This document shows, piece by piece, positions 41,845 to 50,712 of a stretch of DNA of 64,000 nt (position 1 is its first letter; each line of letters opens with the position of its first letter). A program made the translations under genes and the position numbers. The stretch lies in contig JBBAAK010000002.1 in NCBI GenBank assembly GCA_041658345.1, forward strand, positions 62,001 through 126,000, read 5' to 3'. Under the pieces are notes generated by a model. The model saw only the letters and a program-made list of their open reading frames with translations, did no database searches and was not told the origin of the DNA. The DNA comes from JBAZYV01 sp041658345 (GTDB taxonomy: Bacteria; Patescibacteriota; Gracilibacteria; UBA1369; 2-02-FULL-48-14).

Positions 41845-42726
41845 ATGAAATCACTTAAGATAGTTTTTTTACTTCTGTTCTTGGTAGTGCTTTCCGCATG
41901 CCAAGGCCCAATGTCTGTCTTTAGAAGCCAGGATTCTACGGTTTCAAGTTATGGCCCCTATGTCGAATCTAGTTATTCTGAGTATACGATGTCTGATAAG
42001 ATGATGGCGACAGGATCGGCAAATCTTTCCGAATCGTCGGCTTATTCGCCGGAAGTTGATAGACAGGTTATAAAGACAGGAAGTTTGGGACTACACGTCA
42101 CAGATGTCCGTGATAGTTCCGTTCAGATTAAAACGTATGTGGATGGCTTAAAAGGTACAATTTCCGATATGAGTATTACGCGTGGAGATAATTCTTATAG
42201 TGGGTCTTTAACGGTTCGTGTTCCTTCAGAAAAGTTCGAGGAGGCGATGACCGGCTTAAAGGATATGGCGGTTTATGTGGATTATGAATATAACAATGCA
42301 AACAATGTAACCGAGTACTACACGGATTTGGAGCAGAGACTTACGAACAAAAAAGCGGAAGAGCAACAATATTTGGATATTTTGGATCAAGCTGTAAATG
42401 TTACAGAGATACTTGCCGTGACTCAATATTTATCGAATGTAAGGTATGAAATAGAAAATCTACAAGGACAAATAAATTCTTATGACAGCCAAATCAATTA
42501 TTCAACAATTTCCGTTGTTTTGTCCGAGGATGAAAGTATTAGTGCCGTTACGGAGACTTGGAAGCCGATTGCAACCTTAAAAGAGGCAATGAGCAATTGG
42601 GTGGTATTTTTACAGGGCAGTGTGGATTTTGTGATTTATCTAGTTATTTTTGGATGGCCTTTGCTTATTATTGGATTTGGTCTTCGTTATTACTTTAGCA
42701 GGAGGAAACGTGGTTCCAAGAAATAA
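41845..42726 (+). CDS. DUF4349 lipoprotein
   Basis: From the ATG at 41845 the 293-residue protein begins with a lipoprotein signal (KIVFLLLFLVVLSAC), so Cys would be lipidated. The longer frame from 41779 overlaps the tRNA and is rejected. The DUF4349 core includes IKTYVDGLKGTISDMSITRG, VRVPSEKFEEAMTGL, a coiled coil around LEQRLTNKKAEEQQYLDIL and YSTISVVLSE. A C-terminal membrane helix (DFVIYLVIFGWPLLIIGFGL) with a basic tail anchors the other end. The function is unknown. Its last 87 bp overlap nth on the other strand. Confidence 0.88.
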   Translation: MKSLKIVFLLLFLVVLSACQGPMSVFRSQDSTVSSYGPYVESSYSEYTMSDKMMATGSANLSESSAYSPEVDRQVIKTGSLGLHVTDVRDSSVQIKTYVDGLKGTISDMSITRGDNSYSGSLTVRVPSEKFEEAMTGLKDMAVYVDYEYNNANNVTEYYTDLEQRLTNKKAEEQQYLDILDQAVNVTEILAVTQYLSNVRYEIENLQGQINSYDSQINYSTISVVLSEDESISAVTETWKPIATLKEAMSNWVVFLQGSVDFVIYLVIFGWPLLIIGFGLRYYFSRRKRGSKK

Positions 42727-43395
42727 GTTTTTTTGAGGCCAAGCACAAAGTTTAAATAAAGAACATGCACTGCATTTGGGATTCCGGGCGGTGCATGTTT
42801 TGCGTCCATGTGCGATAAGTTGCAAGTGTAAGCGATTCCAGCTTTCTTTTGGCACTATTATTTTGAGCTGTTTCTCGGTTTTTTCTCGAACTAGGCCAGA
42901 GTTTGCCAAGCCTAATCTGTTCGCCACTCTGTGTACGTGTGTATCAACAGGGAAAGCCGGTATTTTAAACCACTGGGATTCTATTACTTGTGCTGTTTTT
43001 GGGCCAACTCCGGGTAGGGCGGTGAGTTCTTTGAAATTGCTTGGCACTCCTTTGCCGGATTTTTCTATAAGTTCTGCGCTACCGTAAATTGATGTGGTTT
43101 TGCTGTTAAAATAACCGGTGCTAAAAATTGCTTTTTTGAGATTTTCTTTACCCATTTCTAAAATATCTTTTGGCTCAAGCGGGCGAGTTTTTGGAAATAG
43201 GAGTGTAGTTACACGATTTACTCTTTCATCCGTGCATTGGGCGGATAGAATTACGGCTACGAGCAATTCAAAAACACTGCGAAACTTAAGCGTTGGTTTT
43301 GGGTGTGGGAACTCCTTATTGAGTAATGTAAGCAGGTGCTCCACCTTCGTTTTTTGCAAAAGAGTTGTCTTTTGTGTAGGAGACTTGTCCATCAT
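42640..43395 (-). CDS. nth: Endonuclease III
   Basis: This DNA glycosylase/AP lyase removes oxidised pyrimidines. The helix-hairpin-helix LPGVGPKTAQVI carries the catalytic Lys, VDTHVHRVANRLGL the catalytic Asp, and the 4Fe-4S ligands follow as C-x6-C-x2-C-x5-C (CTARNPKCSACSLFKLC). About 25 extra basic residues follow the cluster and overlap the DUF4349 gene. The ATG at 43395 overlaps the preceding gene by 80 bp; a GTG at 43342-43344 would give a more typical N-terminus. It ends the long rpmH operon. Confidence 0.94.
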   Translation of the reverse strand: MMDKSPTQKTTLLQKTKVEHLLTLLNKEFPHPKPTLKFRSVFELLVAVILSAQCTDERVNRVTTLLFPKTRPLEPKDILEMGKENLKKAIFSTGYFNSKTTSIYGSAELIEKSGKGVPSNFKELTALPGVGPKTAQVIESQWFKIPAFPVDTHVHRVANRLGLANSGLVREKTEKQLKIIVPKESWNRLHLQLIAHGRKTCTARNPKCSACSLFKLCAWPQKNLFLGTTFPPAKVITKTKSNNKQRPSKNN

Positions 43396-43702
43396 TTGTG
43401 TCCATGTTATTGACTGTGTCCGTTTCCTGCAAGTTTACAAATGATTGTGCTTCTATAACTTGTTGATTTATTTTGCGTAGATCGGATTGTAGTTCTTCAT
43501 ATTCGGCTTGCAGTTGTTTAAGTTCGTAGCCTTTAGCTGGCTTTAAAGTATTTAAATAGAGATATGATCCCATTGTGGCGAGACCCAGAACCGCAAGTGT
43601 GATTGTCAAAATTTTATAGGTTGAAATTACCTCCTGGGAAAGGGGTTTGAGCTTCTTTCTATGTTCAATCCGTTTAACGGCGCGAATAAGTGGGTCTTTC
43701 AT
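43316..43702 (-). CDS. Small membrane coiled-coil protein (DivIC/FtsB-like topology)
   Basis: The 128-residue protein has a basic N-terminus, one membrane helix (ILTITLAVLGLATMGSYLYL), a coiled coil (LKQLQAEYEELQSDLRKINQ) and a polar tail. This is the topology of DivIC/FtsB septation proteins, but the sequence does not prove it. It lies 16 bp after the SLH/RlpA gene and its 3' end overlaps nth. Confidence 0.65.
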   Translation of the reverse strand: MKDPLIRAVKRIEHRKKLKPLSQEVISTYKILTITLAVLGLATMGSYLYLNTLKPAKGYELKQLQAEYEELQSDLRKINQQVIEAQSFVNLQETDTVNNMDTNDGQVSYTKDNSFAKNEGGAPAYITQ

Positions 43703-43718
43703 CTGGCGTATTCTACGG

Positions 43719-44624
43719 CTAGTTACTTAGGACTTCAAGACGTACATTCAGTATTCCTGCGCTTAGTTGGCCTATAGCTTCAAAGGCAACTGGGGTTAAA
43801 TCCACTATACGGCCCTCTCCATAAGGTCCTCTGTCTACAATCTCAATATCCACATAAGTGTTTGTGTCTATATTTATAACGCGAACTATGGTGCCAAAGG
43901 GCAAGGTTTTGTGCGCACCCATGTAGCCATAAGCTTCCAGTGGCTTGCCTGAAGCTGTGTTTGCGCCATCAAAACTATATCCATAATAGGTTGCTTTTCC
44001 ATATTCGCTTTGGCCGGTATATGGCGAATCTGCCCATCTGTATAATAAGTCGCAAAGTTCACCTCTTGTTAGTTCGGCACCAGGTAGAAAATCATTATTT
44101 GCATCCGGGCTGATTAAGGCTTTTTCTTCGCCGTATGCCATATATGCGCTGTACCAATAATCACTTGAAATATTTGGCAATTCTGATTTTAAATCCATGG
44201 CCAAAACCAGCATTTTTAAGGCTTCGGCTCTGTTTATCGTTTCTTCGGGACGCAGGGTTCCGTCTTCGTTGCCTGTTAAAATATTGCTCACAAAAGCGGT
44301 TCTTACATAAGGCATGTACCATTCATTATCGTTTGCATCCGGGAAAGTGATTGGGGAGACTGTGCTAAGCCCAAGTGGTGTTTTTGCAAAACTTAAAATC
44401 ATCTTTAGGGCTTCCACTCGATTTATTTCTTGCATTGGCAAAAAGTCTCCATTTGGATAGCCTTCCACGTAGCCCAATTCTGTCATATAGGCTATGCCGT
44501 CCGCATAGATATGGTTTTCTGGAACATCCGTATACTGTCTTTCTTGTTCTTCCGCGTACGTTCCAGCTACCGTTTGAGAAAACAGTATTATTACAGATAT
44601 CGCAATCAGCCTTGAGGCTTTCAT
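43719..44624 (-). CDS. SLH-domain protein with C-terminal RlpA-like (DPBB) domain
   Basis: The 301-residue exported protein has a signal peptide (LIAISVIILFSQTVAGTYA), three S-layer homology repeats (residues ~32-200, e.g. YVEGYPNGDFLPMQEINR, GNEDGTLRPEETINRAEALK), and an RlpA-like double-psi beta-barrel (GKATYYGYSFDGANTASGKP, AHKTLPFGTIVRV, IVDRGPYGEGRIVDLT). The SLH part would bind secondary wall polymer; the RlpA part resembles a lytic transglycosylase, with the catalytic-type His and Asp present. Its ATG overlaps the jag TGA as ATGA, an unexpected coupling of a surface protein to the membrane-insertion operon. Confidence 0.9.
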   Translation of the reverse strand: MKASRLIAISVIILFSQTVAGTYAEEQERQYTDVPENHIYADGIAYMTELGYVEGYPNGDFLPMQEINRVEALKMILSFAKTPLGLSTVSPITFPDANDNEWYMPYVRTAFVSNILTGNEDGTLRPEETINRAEALKMLVLAMDLKSELPNISSDYWYSAYMAYGEEKALISPDANNDFLPGAELTRGELCDLLYRWADSPYTGQSEYGKATYYGYSFDGANTASGKPLEAYGYMGAHKTLPFGTIVRVINIDTNTYVDIEIVDRGPYGEGRIVDLTPVAFEAIGQLSAGILNVRLEVLSN

Positions 44625-45076
44625 GTGTTGGGTTTAATCACTACTTGTCGGTAGTTTCCTTCACCTATACTTTCGGTTTTGAGGTCATCAAGGCCGTTTT
44701 CTTTGATGTAAAGGTGGATTAAGCGTCTAAAGTAAGGTGACATTGGGGGAAGTGCAGCTTGGATTCTGGTTTCTTGCACCTCTTTAATCTTTTGTTTCGC
44801 TATAGTAAGAACGTTCTCTTCTTGGCGATTCCTATAGCTATCCACATCAAAACTTATAGTTATTTCTTCTCCAAATTGTTGGTGGAAGGCAGCTGTTAGG
44901 ATTTTTTGCATTGCTTGTAGATTTTCTCCATGATGACCAATAAGAAGGTTTGGTTCATCTGAAATAACGTTTACGCGGTAGTTTTTGTCTCCGCGTTCTT
45001 CAACCTCCACATCGGTAAAATCGATGCCTAGTTGAACTAAAAATTCCGATACGAGTTTTTTAATTTGTTTTTCCAT
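44621..45076 (-). CDS. jag: Jag/KhpB-type KH-R3H RNA-binding protein
   Basis: The 151-residue protein (ATG at 45074-45076; a longer frame reaches 45112) has a KH domain with LLIGHHGENLQAMQKIL and an R3H region with SYRNRQEENVLTIAKQKI and ALPPMSPYFRRLIH. It lacks the N-terminal Jag domain. Jag/KhpB binds RNA and influences wall growth and division in Firmicutes. It follows yidC with a 17-bp overlap, the standard order, and its TGA stop overlaps the next start. Confidence 0.92.
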   Translation of the reverse strand: MEKQIKKLVSEFLVQLGIDFTDVEVEERGDKNYRVNVISDEPNLLIGHHGENLQAMQKILTAAFHQQFGEEITISFDVDSYRNRQEENVLTIAKQKIKEVQETRIQAALPPMSPYFRRLIHLYIKENGLDDLKTESIGEGNYRQVVIKPNT

Positions 45077-46313
45077 GTTTATGGTTAAGGACGCGAACTT
45101 GGACTTCCTCATCGGGAGAGTCCAGTTTTGAGCTTTCTTTATTTACCACAAATTGTTGGACTATGCCATAGAAAGTGCTAACTCCCCAGTATAATCCCAC
45201 TGCGGAAGGCAGTTGTGCCGTAAATACGGCAATCATAACCGGCATTATGTATTTCATCATTTTGTTCGCGGCTTCCATTTCTTGTGGCATTGATTTTGTG
45301 GTTTTCTCTTGTGATTTAGACTTTTTGGTCATCATTAGTTGCATTTGTCCAAACTGGAGTAGTCCGATAACTATCGGGAATACTATGAGGCTCTTCGCCA
45401 TAAGGTTAAATCCTAGGAATGACGCGTTTATTTCGCTAAGTGAAAATGCCGGTAGAAAGCTGTAAATTAGCACCTGTCTATCCGGTGATAATCCTCCATT
45501 TACTGCGTAAAACAGCGCGATAAGTATTGGGAACTGTATAAGTAGTGGCAAACAGCTGGATAGCGGATTCACTTGGTGAGTCTTCCAAAGTAGCATGGTT
45601 TCTTGTGCAAGGCGTGTTTGGTCTCCGGCATGGCGTTTTTTGAGCTCTTCAAGTTTGGGTTGAATGTCTTGCATACGGCGTTGTGCCTTCATTGCCTTTT
45701 GAGATGGAATCAAAAGGATTGTACGAATGATTATTGTGAGCAAAATTATTGCGATTCCGAGGTAGTGGCCCGGTATGTAGATAATTAAGGCGACAAGTAT
45801 ATTTAAAATAGGATTGTATATAATGGTTCTCCATAGATTTTTTATAATCCCGGGTTCAACTATCTCAAATTCCTGAGTACTTAGGTCTTGAATTAGGTTG
45901 TCTTCATCCTGTGGCAGGGTGATTTTATATCTTCCGGCTTCTCCAAAAAGTGAATACGAGTAGTCCAAAAGACTGACCACGGTTTTATCACCAGATTTAA
46001 CCGTTAGATCTTTGCTTTGCGAACAGTCGCGCTCAAGCTCGTTTTCTACCTTTACAAAAGCTTCATCTTTATAAAGATAGACATCAAGTGGGGCCAGTGG
46101 ACAGCGGTTTTTGATTATTAGGTCTTCCGCTGTGTTATTTTGAATTTTAACCTGGATAGCGGAACCTATTGCGTATTCGTCCTTTACTGTTTCCAGCGAC
46201 ACTGTAGAACTGGTTGCCACCGTGTCTTTTGCATCTTTATTTTGAAAGAATTGTAGTACAAAAAACGTTATCAAAAATATAAAGACGTAGGGAAGGAAAT
46301 TGAATTTTTTCAT
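45060..46313 (-). CDS. yidC: Membrane insertase YidC/Oxa1
   Basis: YidC inserts and folds membrane proteins, alone or with Sec. The 417-residue protein starts with a membrane helix, then a beta-rich external domain (~35-165), then the conserved five-helix core: IILLTIIIRTILLIPSQKAM carries the hydrophilic-groove Arg, followed by a KAQRRMQDIQPKLEELKKRH hairpin, NPLSSCLPLLIQFPILIALF and LPSAVGLYWGVSTFYGIVQQ. The external domain is shorter than the proteobacterial one. It overlaps rnpA as ATGA and jag by 17 bp. Confidence 0.96.
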   Translation of the reverse strand: MKKFNFLPYVFIFLITFFVLQFFQNKDAKDTVATSSTVSLETVKDEYAIGSAIQVKIQNNTAEDLIIKNRCPLAPLDVYLYKDEAFVKVENELERDCSQSKDLTVKSGDKTVVSLLDYSYSLFGEAGRYKITLPQDEDNLIQDLSTQEFEIVEPGIIKNLWRTIIYNPILNILVALIIYIPGHYLGIAIILLTIIIRTILLIPSQKAMKAQRRMQDIQPKLEELKKRHAGDQTRLAQETMLLWKTHQVNPLSSCLPLLIQFPILIALFYAVNGGLSPDRQVLIYSFLPAFSLSEINASFLGFNLMAKSLIVFPIVIGLLQFGQMQLMMTKKSKSQEKTTKSMPQEMEAANKMMKYIMPVMIAVFTAQLPSAVGLYWGVSTFYGIVQQFVVNKESSKLDSPDEEVQVRVLNHKHGKTN

Positions 46314-46642
46314 AATAACTTAAGGAGAGTGGATTTTTTGGCGTTCAGCGACGCTTTTTTGCAAGCGTTCCGTACGAGGATGACTGTATCACAGGATTCC
46401 ATGTTTTGCCGAGGATTTTCTTTTTCTACGAGCCTTATGGCTTCGTACATCCTTCTTCTATATAGGTTGCGTTTTACGGCCAGTTTTTCACTTTTTTTAC
46501 CAATAATCACGGCATATCTGTTTATTCCAAGTTGGTTCTTTTGTTTGAATAAGATAAAGAGAGGGCATTCCATCTTATGGCCTTCTTTTAAGATTGTTTG
46601 TACGATTAAACGTCCAGAAAGACGCTTATTTTGTTTTAACAC
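46310..46642 (-). CDS. rnpA: Ribonuclease P protein component
   Basis: RnpA helps the RNase P RNA cut 5' leaders from pre-tRNAs. The 110 residues start at a GTG and include the conserved KSEKLAVKRNLYRRRMYEAI block, equivalent to the RNR motif, and a late DTVILVRNACKKAS. The N-terminus MLKQNKRLSG is typical. It overlaps rpmH by 17 bp upstream and yidC by 4 bp (ATGA) downstream. Confidence 0.93.
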   Translation of the reverse strand: MLKQNKRLSGRLIVQTILKEGHKMECPLFILFKQKNQLGINRYAVIIGKKSEKLAVKRNLYRRRMYEAIRLVEKENPRQNMESCDTVILVRNACKKASLNAKKSTLLKLL

Positions 46643-46778
46643 GACGAACTTTAACGGTAAGTTGATGACGTCCTTTTGCGCGACGACGGTTGATAACCTT
46701 TTGTCCGTTACGTGTAGACATGCGCTTTAAGAAGCCATGTGTACGAACGCGTTTTAGTCTTTTTAGTTTACCTTGCAT
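46626..46778 (-). CDS. rpmH: Ribosomal protein bL34
   Basis: The 50-residue frame MQGKLKRLKRVRTHGFLKRM, then STRNGQKVINRRRAKGRHQL and a basic tail, is a clear bL34. The canonical KRTFQPS start is altered, but the THGFLKRMSTRNGQKVINRRRAKGR core is intact. It starts the rpmH-rnpA-yidC-jag operon behind a strong promoter and overlaps rnpA by 17 bp. No dnaA is adjacent. Confidence 0.95.
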   Translation of the reverse strand: MQGKLKRLKRVRTHGFLKRMSTRNGQKVINRRRAKGRHQLTVKVRRVKTK

Positions 46779-46797
46779 ATATTATTGGTGCCGGATG

Positions 46798-46826
46798 ATT
46801 TTAGGAGAGAGATGACGTTAAGTCAA
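46798..46826 (-). promoter_or_regulatory. Promoter of the rpmH operon
   Basis: On the minus strand TTGACT, 17 bp, TAAAAT. The start near 46791 leaves a leader of about 13 nt with no SD. Confidence 0.75.
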
Positions 46827-46858
46827 GAAATAAAAGTTTGATTGTTTTCAGGCCACAC

Positions 46859-46887
46859 TTGCCAATAGGCTAATTACTTTGTAAAGT
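46859..46887 (+). promoter_or_regulatory. Promoter of the 46916 gene
   Basis: TTGCCA, 17 bp, TAAAGT. The same bases can form a hairpin (TAGGCT, then ACTTT-GT-AAAGT, then AGCCTA at 46866-46893), so the -10 lies inside an inverted repeat that a repressor could use. Confidence 0.6.
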
Positions 46888-46915
46888 AGCCTAAACGAAC
46901 AAACCTTTTTTGACT

Positions 46916-48901
46916 ATGTTTCTTCAACTCCAACAACAATCTTTACTACTTGGGCGCCGTCCTCTTGGCTTTACAGAGCACTATTATACGGAATGGGATG
47001 ATGGGCTCGGTAAGGAGAAAATCTCTTTATTTTTATTGATTTCCGTTGGTAGCACTCAAGTCCCTTCCGCAGAAATTGCAAAAGAGGCTTTCCAATTGCT
47101 TCAAGATCATTTTTTGGATGATTTGACCGGAGATCCATACGATCGTTTTGAGAATGCTTTGCGTGAAATCAATCATATGGTGAATGCAAAAGAGCGGGAA
47201 CTTGAGGTAAAATTTATACCAAATGTGCAGGTTTTGATTGGGGTTTTGCAAAAGGACATGCTCTTTTTGTCTCAAAGAGGGGATGCGCAGGGTTATTTGA
47301 TTCGCAAACGCCATTTAAGTTCAATTACAGATGGGCTTTATGATGAAAAAAACAAAGAAGATTTATTCCAAAACATAGCCAGTGGAATTTTAGAGGTTGG
47401 GGATGATGTGATTTTTACGACTGGACAGCTTATTCAGTACGTTCGCCCTTCCGATATTTCAAAGATTTTTGCAGAACAGAGCCTTTCTGAGGCTGTAAAA
47501 GAGTTAGACGATCTTTTAAAAGATGAGCTTGAAGATCAAATGGCTTTGCTTTCTTTTGAAGTTTTGGAGAAATCGGTATCGAGTGCCTCTTTAGATGAAG
47601 ATGCTAATTATTCGGAAGGTTTTGATGGGGATTCTTTGGCTCCAAAGAAAATTCGTGAGGTTTTTGAGGAGTCCGAATCAAAGGAGGAAAAAAAGAGGGA
47701 TCGTATTAAAGAATCTTTATCTTTATTAAGAGGATTTGCGGAGAGGCAAGAAATATCACAATTTCTTGGTGGATTTTTGGGCAAAGCTCAGAATTTAGGG
47801 CGCAAAAGGTTACTTATGCTTATAGGTGGACTTGCAATATTTGCCGTAATCTCCATTGGAGTGCTTAGTGTTACGATGGGGAAACAGCGTGCAATCAATG
47901 ATATGCAGGCAAAGCTTGATTCTGCCGAAGAAAATATTTCCCAGGCGGAAACAAAAGGTACTTTTGATAAAGATACGGCCAGTGTTTTACTTGATTCTGC
48001 AGAAAAACTTGCCACTGAAGTCTTGGATAGTGGTTATTTGGGTGGACAGGCCAGCCAGGTGCTGGATAGCGTTAAAGAGCAACGTGATTATTTGGATAAT
48101 GTCTTCCATGTTACAACGGAACTTAAGATGGTTGCCGATTTAAGTGGAAGTTTGAATGGAGAAAAATTGCTTGGTATTGAGCCTGGGAATGGGGATTCTT
48201 ATGAACTTATTACTCAAACCGGCGCTTTTGAAGTGCTTACGGATACCGTGCAATCGCCAAAAACTTTTGATGATTCAGATAAAGTGATTGCAGCGCGTGC
48301 TTTCCCTGATTACAACACAATAGTGCTTTTAACATCCGGTGGAAAATTGATGGAGTATGCGGATGGGAATGCTCAATTTGCGGATACTGCGTCTGTTACG
48401 TGGAGTAATGGGGTGGATCTCGCCACTTATTCAAGCAAGCTTTACATTTTGGATCCCGCCAATAATCAAATTTGGAAATATCAACGTGGGAATACCGGTT
48501 ATGGTTCTGCGCAAGAATATAATAGCTCCGGTACGGATATATCGAGCGCGGTTTCAATTGCAATTGATGGTAATGCGTGGGTGCTTTTAAACGACGGCAG
48601 TTTGCTTAAATTTTTGAGTGGTGAACTTGTGGACTATGCAATCAAAAAAACTCCGCTTACGGGTACCATAGGCGCAACTCAAGTTTATACCGAGCTTGAA
48701 ATGAATCAGTTGTATTTGATGGATCCAAGCGGAAAACGTGTTTTGGTTTTTGATAAGAGCGCAAAGACCGGTGACTTAACGTATAGCTCTCAATATGTAT
48801 TTGATGATTTAGCCGGAACGATGACGGATATGTACGTTGATAAAGACCGCAATGTTATATTGTTTACTACGGAGACAGCGCTTTACGAACTTAGTTTTTA
48901 G
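46916..48901 (+). CDS. PP2C-like domain, membrane helix and beta-propeller protein
   Basis: The 661-residue protein (ATG 46916 preferred to the TTG at 46910) begins with a region resembling a PP2C-type phosphatase fold (residues ~1-215: ISLFLLISVG, VLIGVLQKDMLFLSQRGDAQ, VGDDVIFTTGQL). Metal-binding Asp residues are not clearly conserved, so it may be inactive. After an acidic linker comes a membrane helix (LLMLIGGLAIFAVISIGVLS, ~305), a coiled coil and a repeated-strand region (~410-661) like a beta-propeller. The layout suggests cytoplasm-to-surface signalling. It is convergent with ackA with an 11-bp overlap. Confidence 0.7.
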   Translation: MFLQLQQQSLLLGRRPLGFTEHYYTEWDDGLGKEKISLFLLISVGSTQVPSAEIAKEAFQLLQDHFLDDLTGDPYDRFENALREINHMVNAKERELEVKFIPNVQVLIGVLQKDMLFLSQRGDAQGYLIRKRHLSSITDGLYDEKNKEDLFQNIASGILEVGDDVIFTTGQLIQYVRPSDISKIFAEQSLSEAVKELDDLLKDELEDQMALLSFEVLEKSVSSASLDEDANYSEGFDGDSLAPKKIREVFEESESKEEKKRDRIKESLSLLRGFAERQEISQFLGGFLGKAQNLGRKRLLMLIGGLAIFAVISIGVLSVTMGKQRAINDMQAKLDSAEENISQAETKGTFDKDTASVLLDSAEKLATEVLDSGYLGGQASQVLDSVKEQRDYLDNVFHVTTELKMVADLSGSLNGEKLLGIEPGNGDSYELITQTGAFEVLTDTVQSPKTFDDSDKVIAARAFPDYNTIVLLTSGGKLMEYADGNAQFADTASVTWSNGVDLATYSSKLYILDPANNQIWKYQRGNTGYGSAQEYNSSGTDISSAVSIAIDGNAWVLLNDGSLLKFLSGELVDYAIKKTPLTGTIGATQVYTELEMNQLYLMDPSGKRVLVFDKSAKTGDLTYSSQYVFDDLAGTMTDMYVDKDRNVILFTTETALYELSF

Positions 48902-50048
48902 TGATCGCTTTTGCGATTGCTAATTCCTCATCTGTTTTCAGCACGAGTACTTTTATTTTAGAATTTTTTGCGGAGATAACTTGTGCGTTTTTGCGATTTT
49001 TTGTTTGGTCGAGTTTAAGGCCAAGCGGTTTTAAATATTCGCAAATTTGTGCGCGTAAATAGTAGGCGTTTTCGCCAATTCCTGCAGTAAACACTATTGC
49101 GTCTGGGCTAGCACCAAGTGGCGCAATCATGCTTAAAATAAGCTTTGCCATTTGGTAGCTGAACAGTTCAAAAGTGCGGATTGTGCCTTCGGATTTTGGT
49201 TTTGCAAATAGTGTGCGGACGTCTGATCCGATTTCCGAAACGCCCAAAAATCCTGATTCTTTTTGTAAAATATTTTGGAGTTTTTCTTGCGAGATTTTTT
49301 TGAGCAAATGCAGTAAAAGTCCCGGGTCTATTGTGCCGGATCGTGTTCCCATAATTGGGCCTTCAAGTGGAGTAAATCCCATTGTAGTATCCATTGCTTT
49401 GCCGTTTTTTGTGGCGGTTACGCTAACGCCGTTTCCTATGTGGCAAGTTACTAGCGCAAGATTTTTATTTTTTAAAATTTTAGTAGTTTCGCTTACAACA
49501 AATTGATGGCTTGTTCCTTGGAATCCAAATTTTCTTACGCCGTCTTTTTTGTAGTAAGAGTAGGGGAGTCCGTAAAGGAATGCTTTTTGCGGAATTGTTG
49601 AATAAAATGCGGTGTCGAAAACCGCATAATGTTTTGCATTTTTTAAGATTTGCTGGGCACTTTTTATTACTGCTAAATTTACCGGATTATGTAGTGGCGC
49701 AAGAGGCGAAAGTTTTTCCAAATTCTTAATCACTTTTTTTGTGATAAGTATTGCGTTTTTGTATGTGCTTCCGCCATGCACAACGCGATGTCCTACAAGA
49801 TTTATTTCTTTTAGATTTTTTATTGCGCCATCTTGCTCAAGGCGTCTTAGTGCATATAAAACCGCCTCGTGATGATTTTTTATTTTGAGTGGAGTTTTTT
49901 CTTCTTTCCCATTTTTTAAATAGTTGCGGTAATGGCACGTTTTAAGTGCAAGTGCATCAATATGTCCACGATAAATTTTTTCAAGTTTTTCATTAAAAAG
50001 CGTAAACCTTAATGATGATGACCCGGCATTAAAAACGAGTAGGCGCAT
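48891..50048 (-). CDS. ackA: Acetate kinase
   Basis: AckA converts acetyl phosphate and ADP to acetate and ATP. The 385 residues include LVFNAGSSSLRFTLF at the start, the catalytic-region VGHRVVHGG, VTCHIGNGVSVTATKNG, DTTMGFTPLEGPIMGTRSG and IVFTAGIGENA. With the phosphoketolase encoded 4 kb away it completes the route from xylulose 5-phosphate or fructose 6-phosphate to ATP and acetate. No pta is in the window, consistent with phosphoketolase as the acetyl-phosphate source. Confidence 0.97.
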   Translation of the reverse strand: MRLLVFNAGSSSLRFTLFNEKLEKIYRGHIDALALKTCHYRNYLKNGKEEKTPLKIKNHHEAVLYALRRLEQDGAIKNLKEINLVGHRVVHGGSTYKNAILITKKVIKNLEKLSPLAPLHNPVNLAVIKSAQQILKNAKHYAVFDTAFYSTIPQKAFLYGLPYSYYKKDGVRKFGFQGTSHQFVVSETTKILKNKNLALVTCHIGNGVSVTATKNGKAMDTTMGFTPLEGPIMGTRSGTIDPGLLLHLLKKISQEKLQNILQKESGFLGVSEIGSDVRTLFAKPKSEGTIRTFELFSYQMAKLILSMIAPLGASPDAIVFTAGIGENAYYLRAQICEYLKPLGLKLDQTKNRKNAQVISAKNSKIKVLVLKTDEELAIAKAITKN

Positions 50049-50176
50049 AAGTTAAGTTTAGCTACTTGGAGTTGAAGTTGGAAGGGGTTTTAAGTGATTG
50101 AAAAGTTTATTAATTTAACTAGTCCTTGTTAGTGGCTGATCTGTAATATCATCAATAAGGTGATTCCACAAAAAAT

Positions 50177-50689
50177 TTACTTGCTTAAAGTAGAAAGTGC
50201 TTTGTCTACGTTGTCGTGGTTAAACTCATCACTAATTACTATATATTTCCCGTCTCCGATATAGATATATGCTTCGTAAACATCCCCGATTATACCGAAG
50301 AAGTCTCTCTGATGAATTACTACGTTGAAGCCATTTATTTCTTTACGTTCAAAAGAATAGCGTCCTGTGTATTTCTGTAGCTCGGATTCAACTTGAGAGT
50401 CTGTAAGTTGATTTTGTTTATTAGCCTGAATTAAATTTTCAATTAAATTATTTTCTAGATCATCTGCAAATGTATCAAAAGAAGTAAATGGCGTTTCGTT
50501 TAACATACACGGAGAATCAAATGCCGACTGAAAACTTATACCATCACATTCGACTAAAAATGAACCTGCCTGGGTTGTCTCCTCTTGATTAGGCGAGACT
50601 TTTGGAGTAGAAATCTCTGTCGTTGTGTTTGTTGTACAGCCCGATAGTAACAGGGTGAATAGTGCTGAAATGATTATTGCTTGTTTCAT
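50177..50689 (-). CDS. Hypothetical lipoprotein, 170 aa
   Basis: From the ATG at 50687-50689 the protein begins KQAIIISALFTLLLSGCTTN, a clear lipobox. A longer frame to 50719 would run into the attC-like site and is rejected. After a Thr/Ser-rich spacer it has a compact alpha/beta region (SFDTFADDLENNLIENLIQA, YSFERKEINGFNVVIHQRDF). No family is recognised. It begins about 25 bp beyond the attC-like site and could be a gene cassette. Confidence 0.75.
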   Translation of the reverse strand: MKQAIIISALFTLLLSGCTTNTTTEISTPKVSPNQEETTQAGSFLVECDGISFQSAFDSPCMLNETPFTSFDTFADDLENNLIENLIQANKQNQLTDSQVESELQKYTGRYSFERKEINGFNVVIHQRDFFGIIGDVYEAYIYIGDGKYIVISDEFNHDNVDKALSTLSK

Positions 50690-50712
50690 AAGTTTGATTA
50701 TTTTTAAAATTT

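Noticed and set aside
46626..46915. Chromosomal replication origin near rpmH
   Set aside because: No dnaA gene or DnaA-box cluster is seen; the neighbour is a PP2C-like gene.
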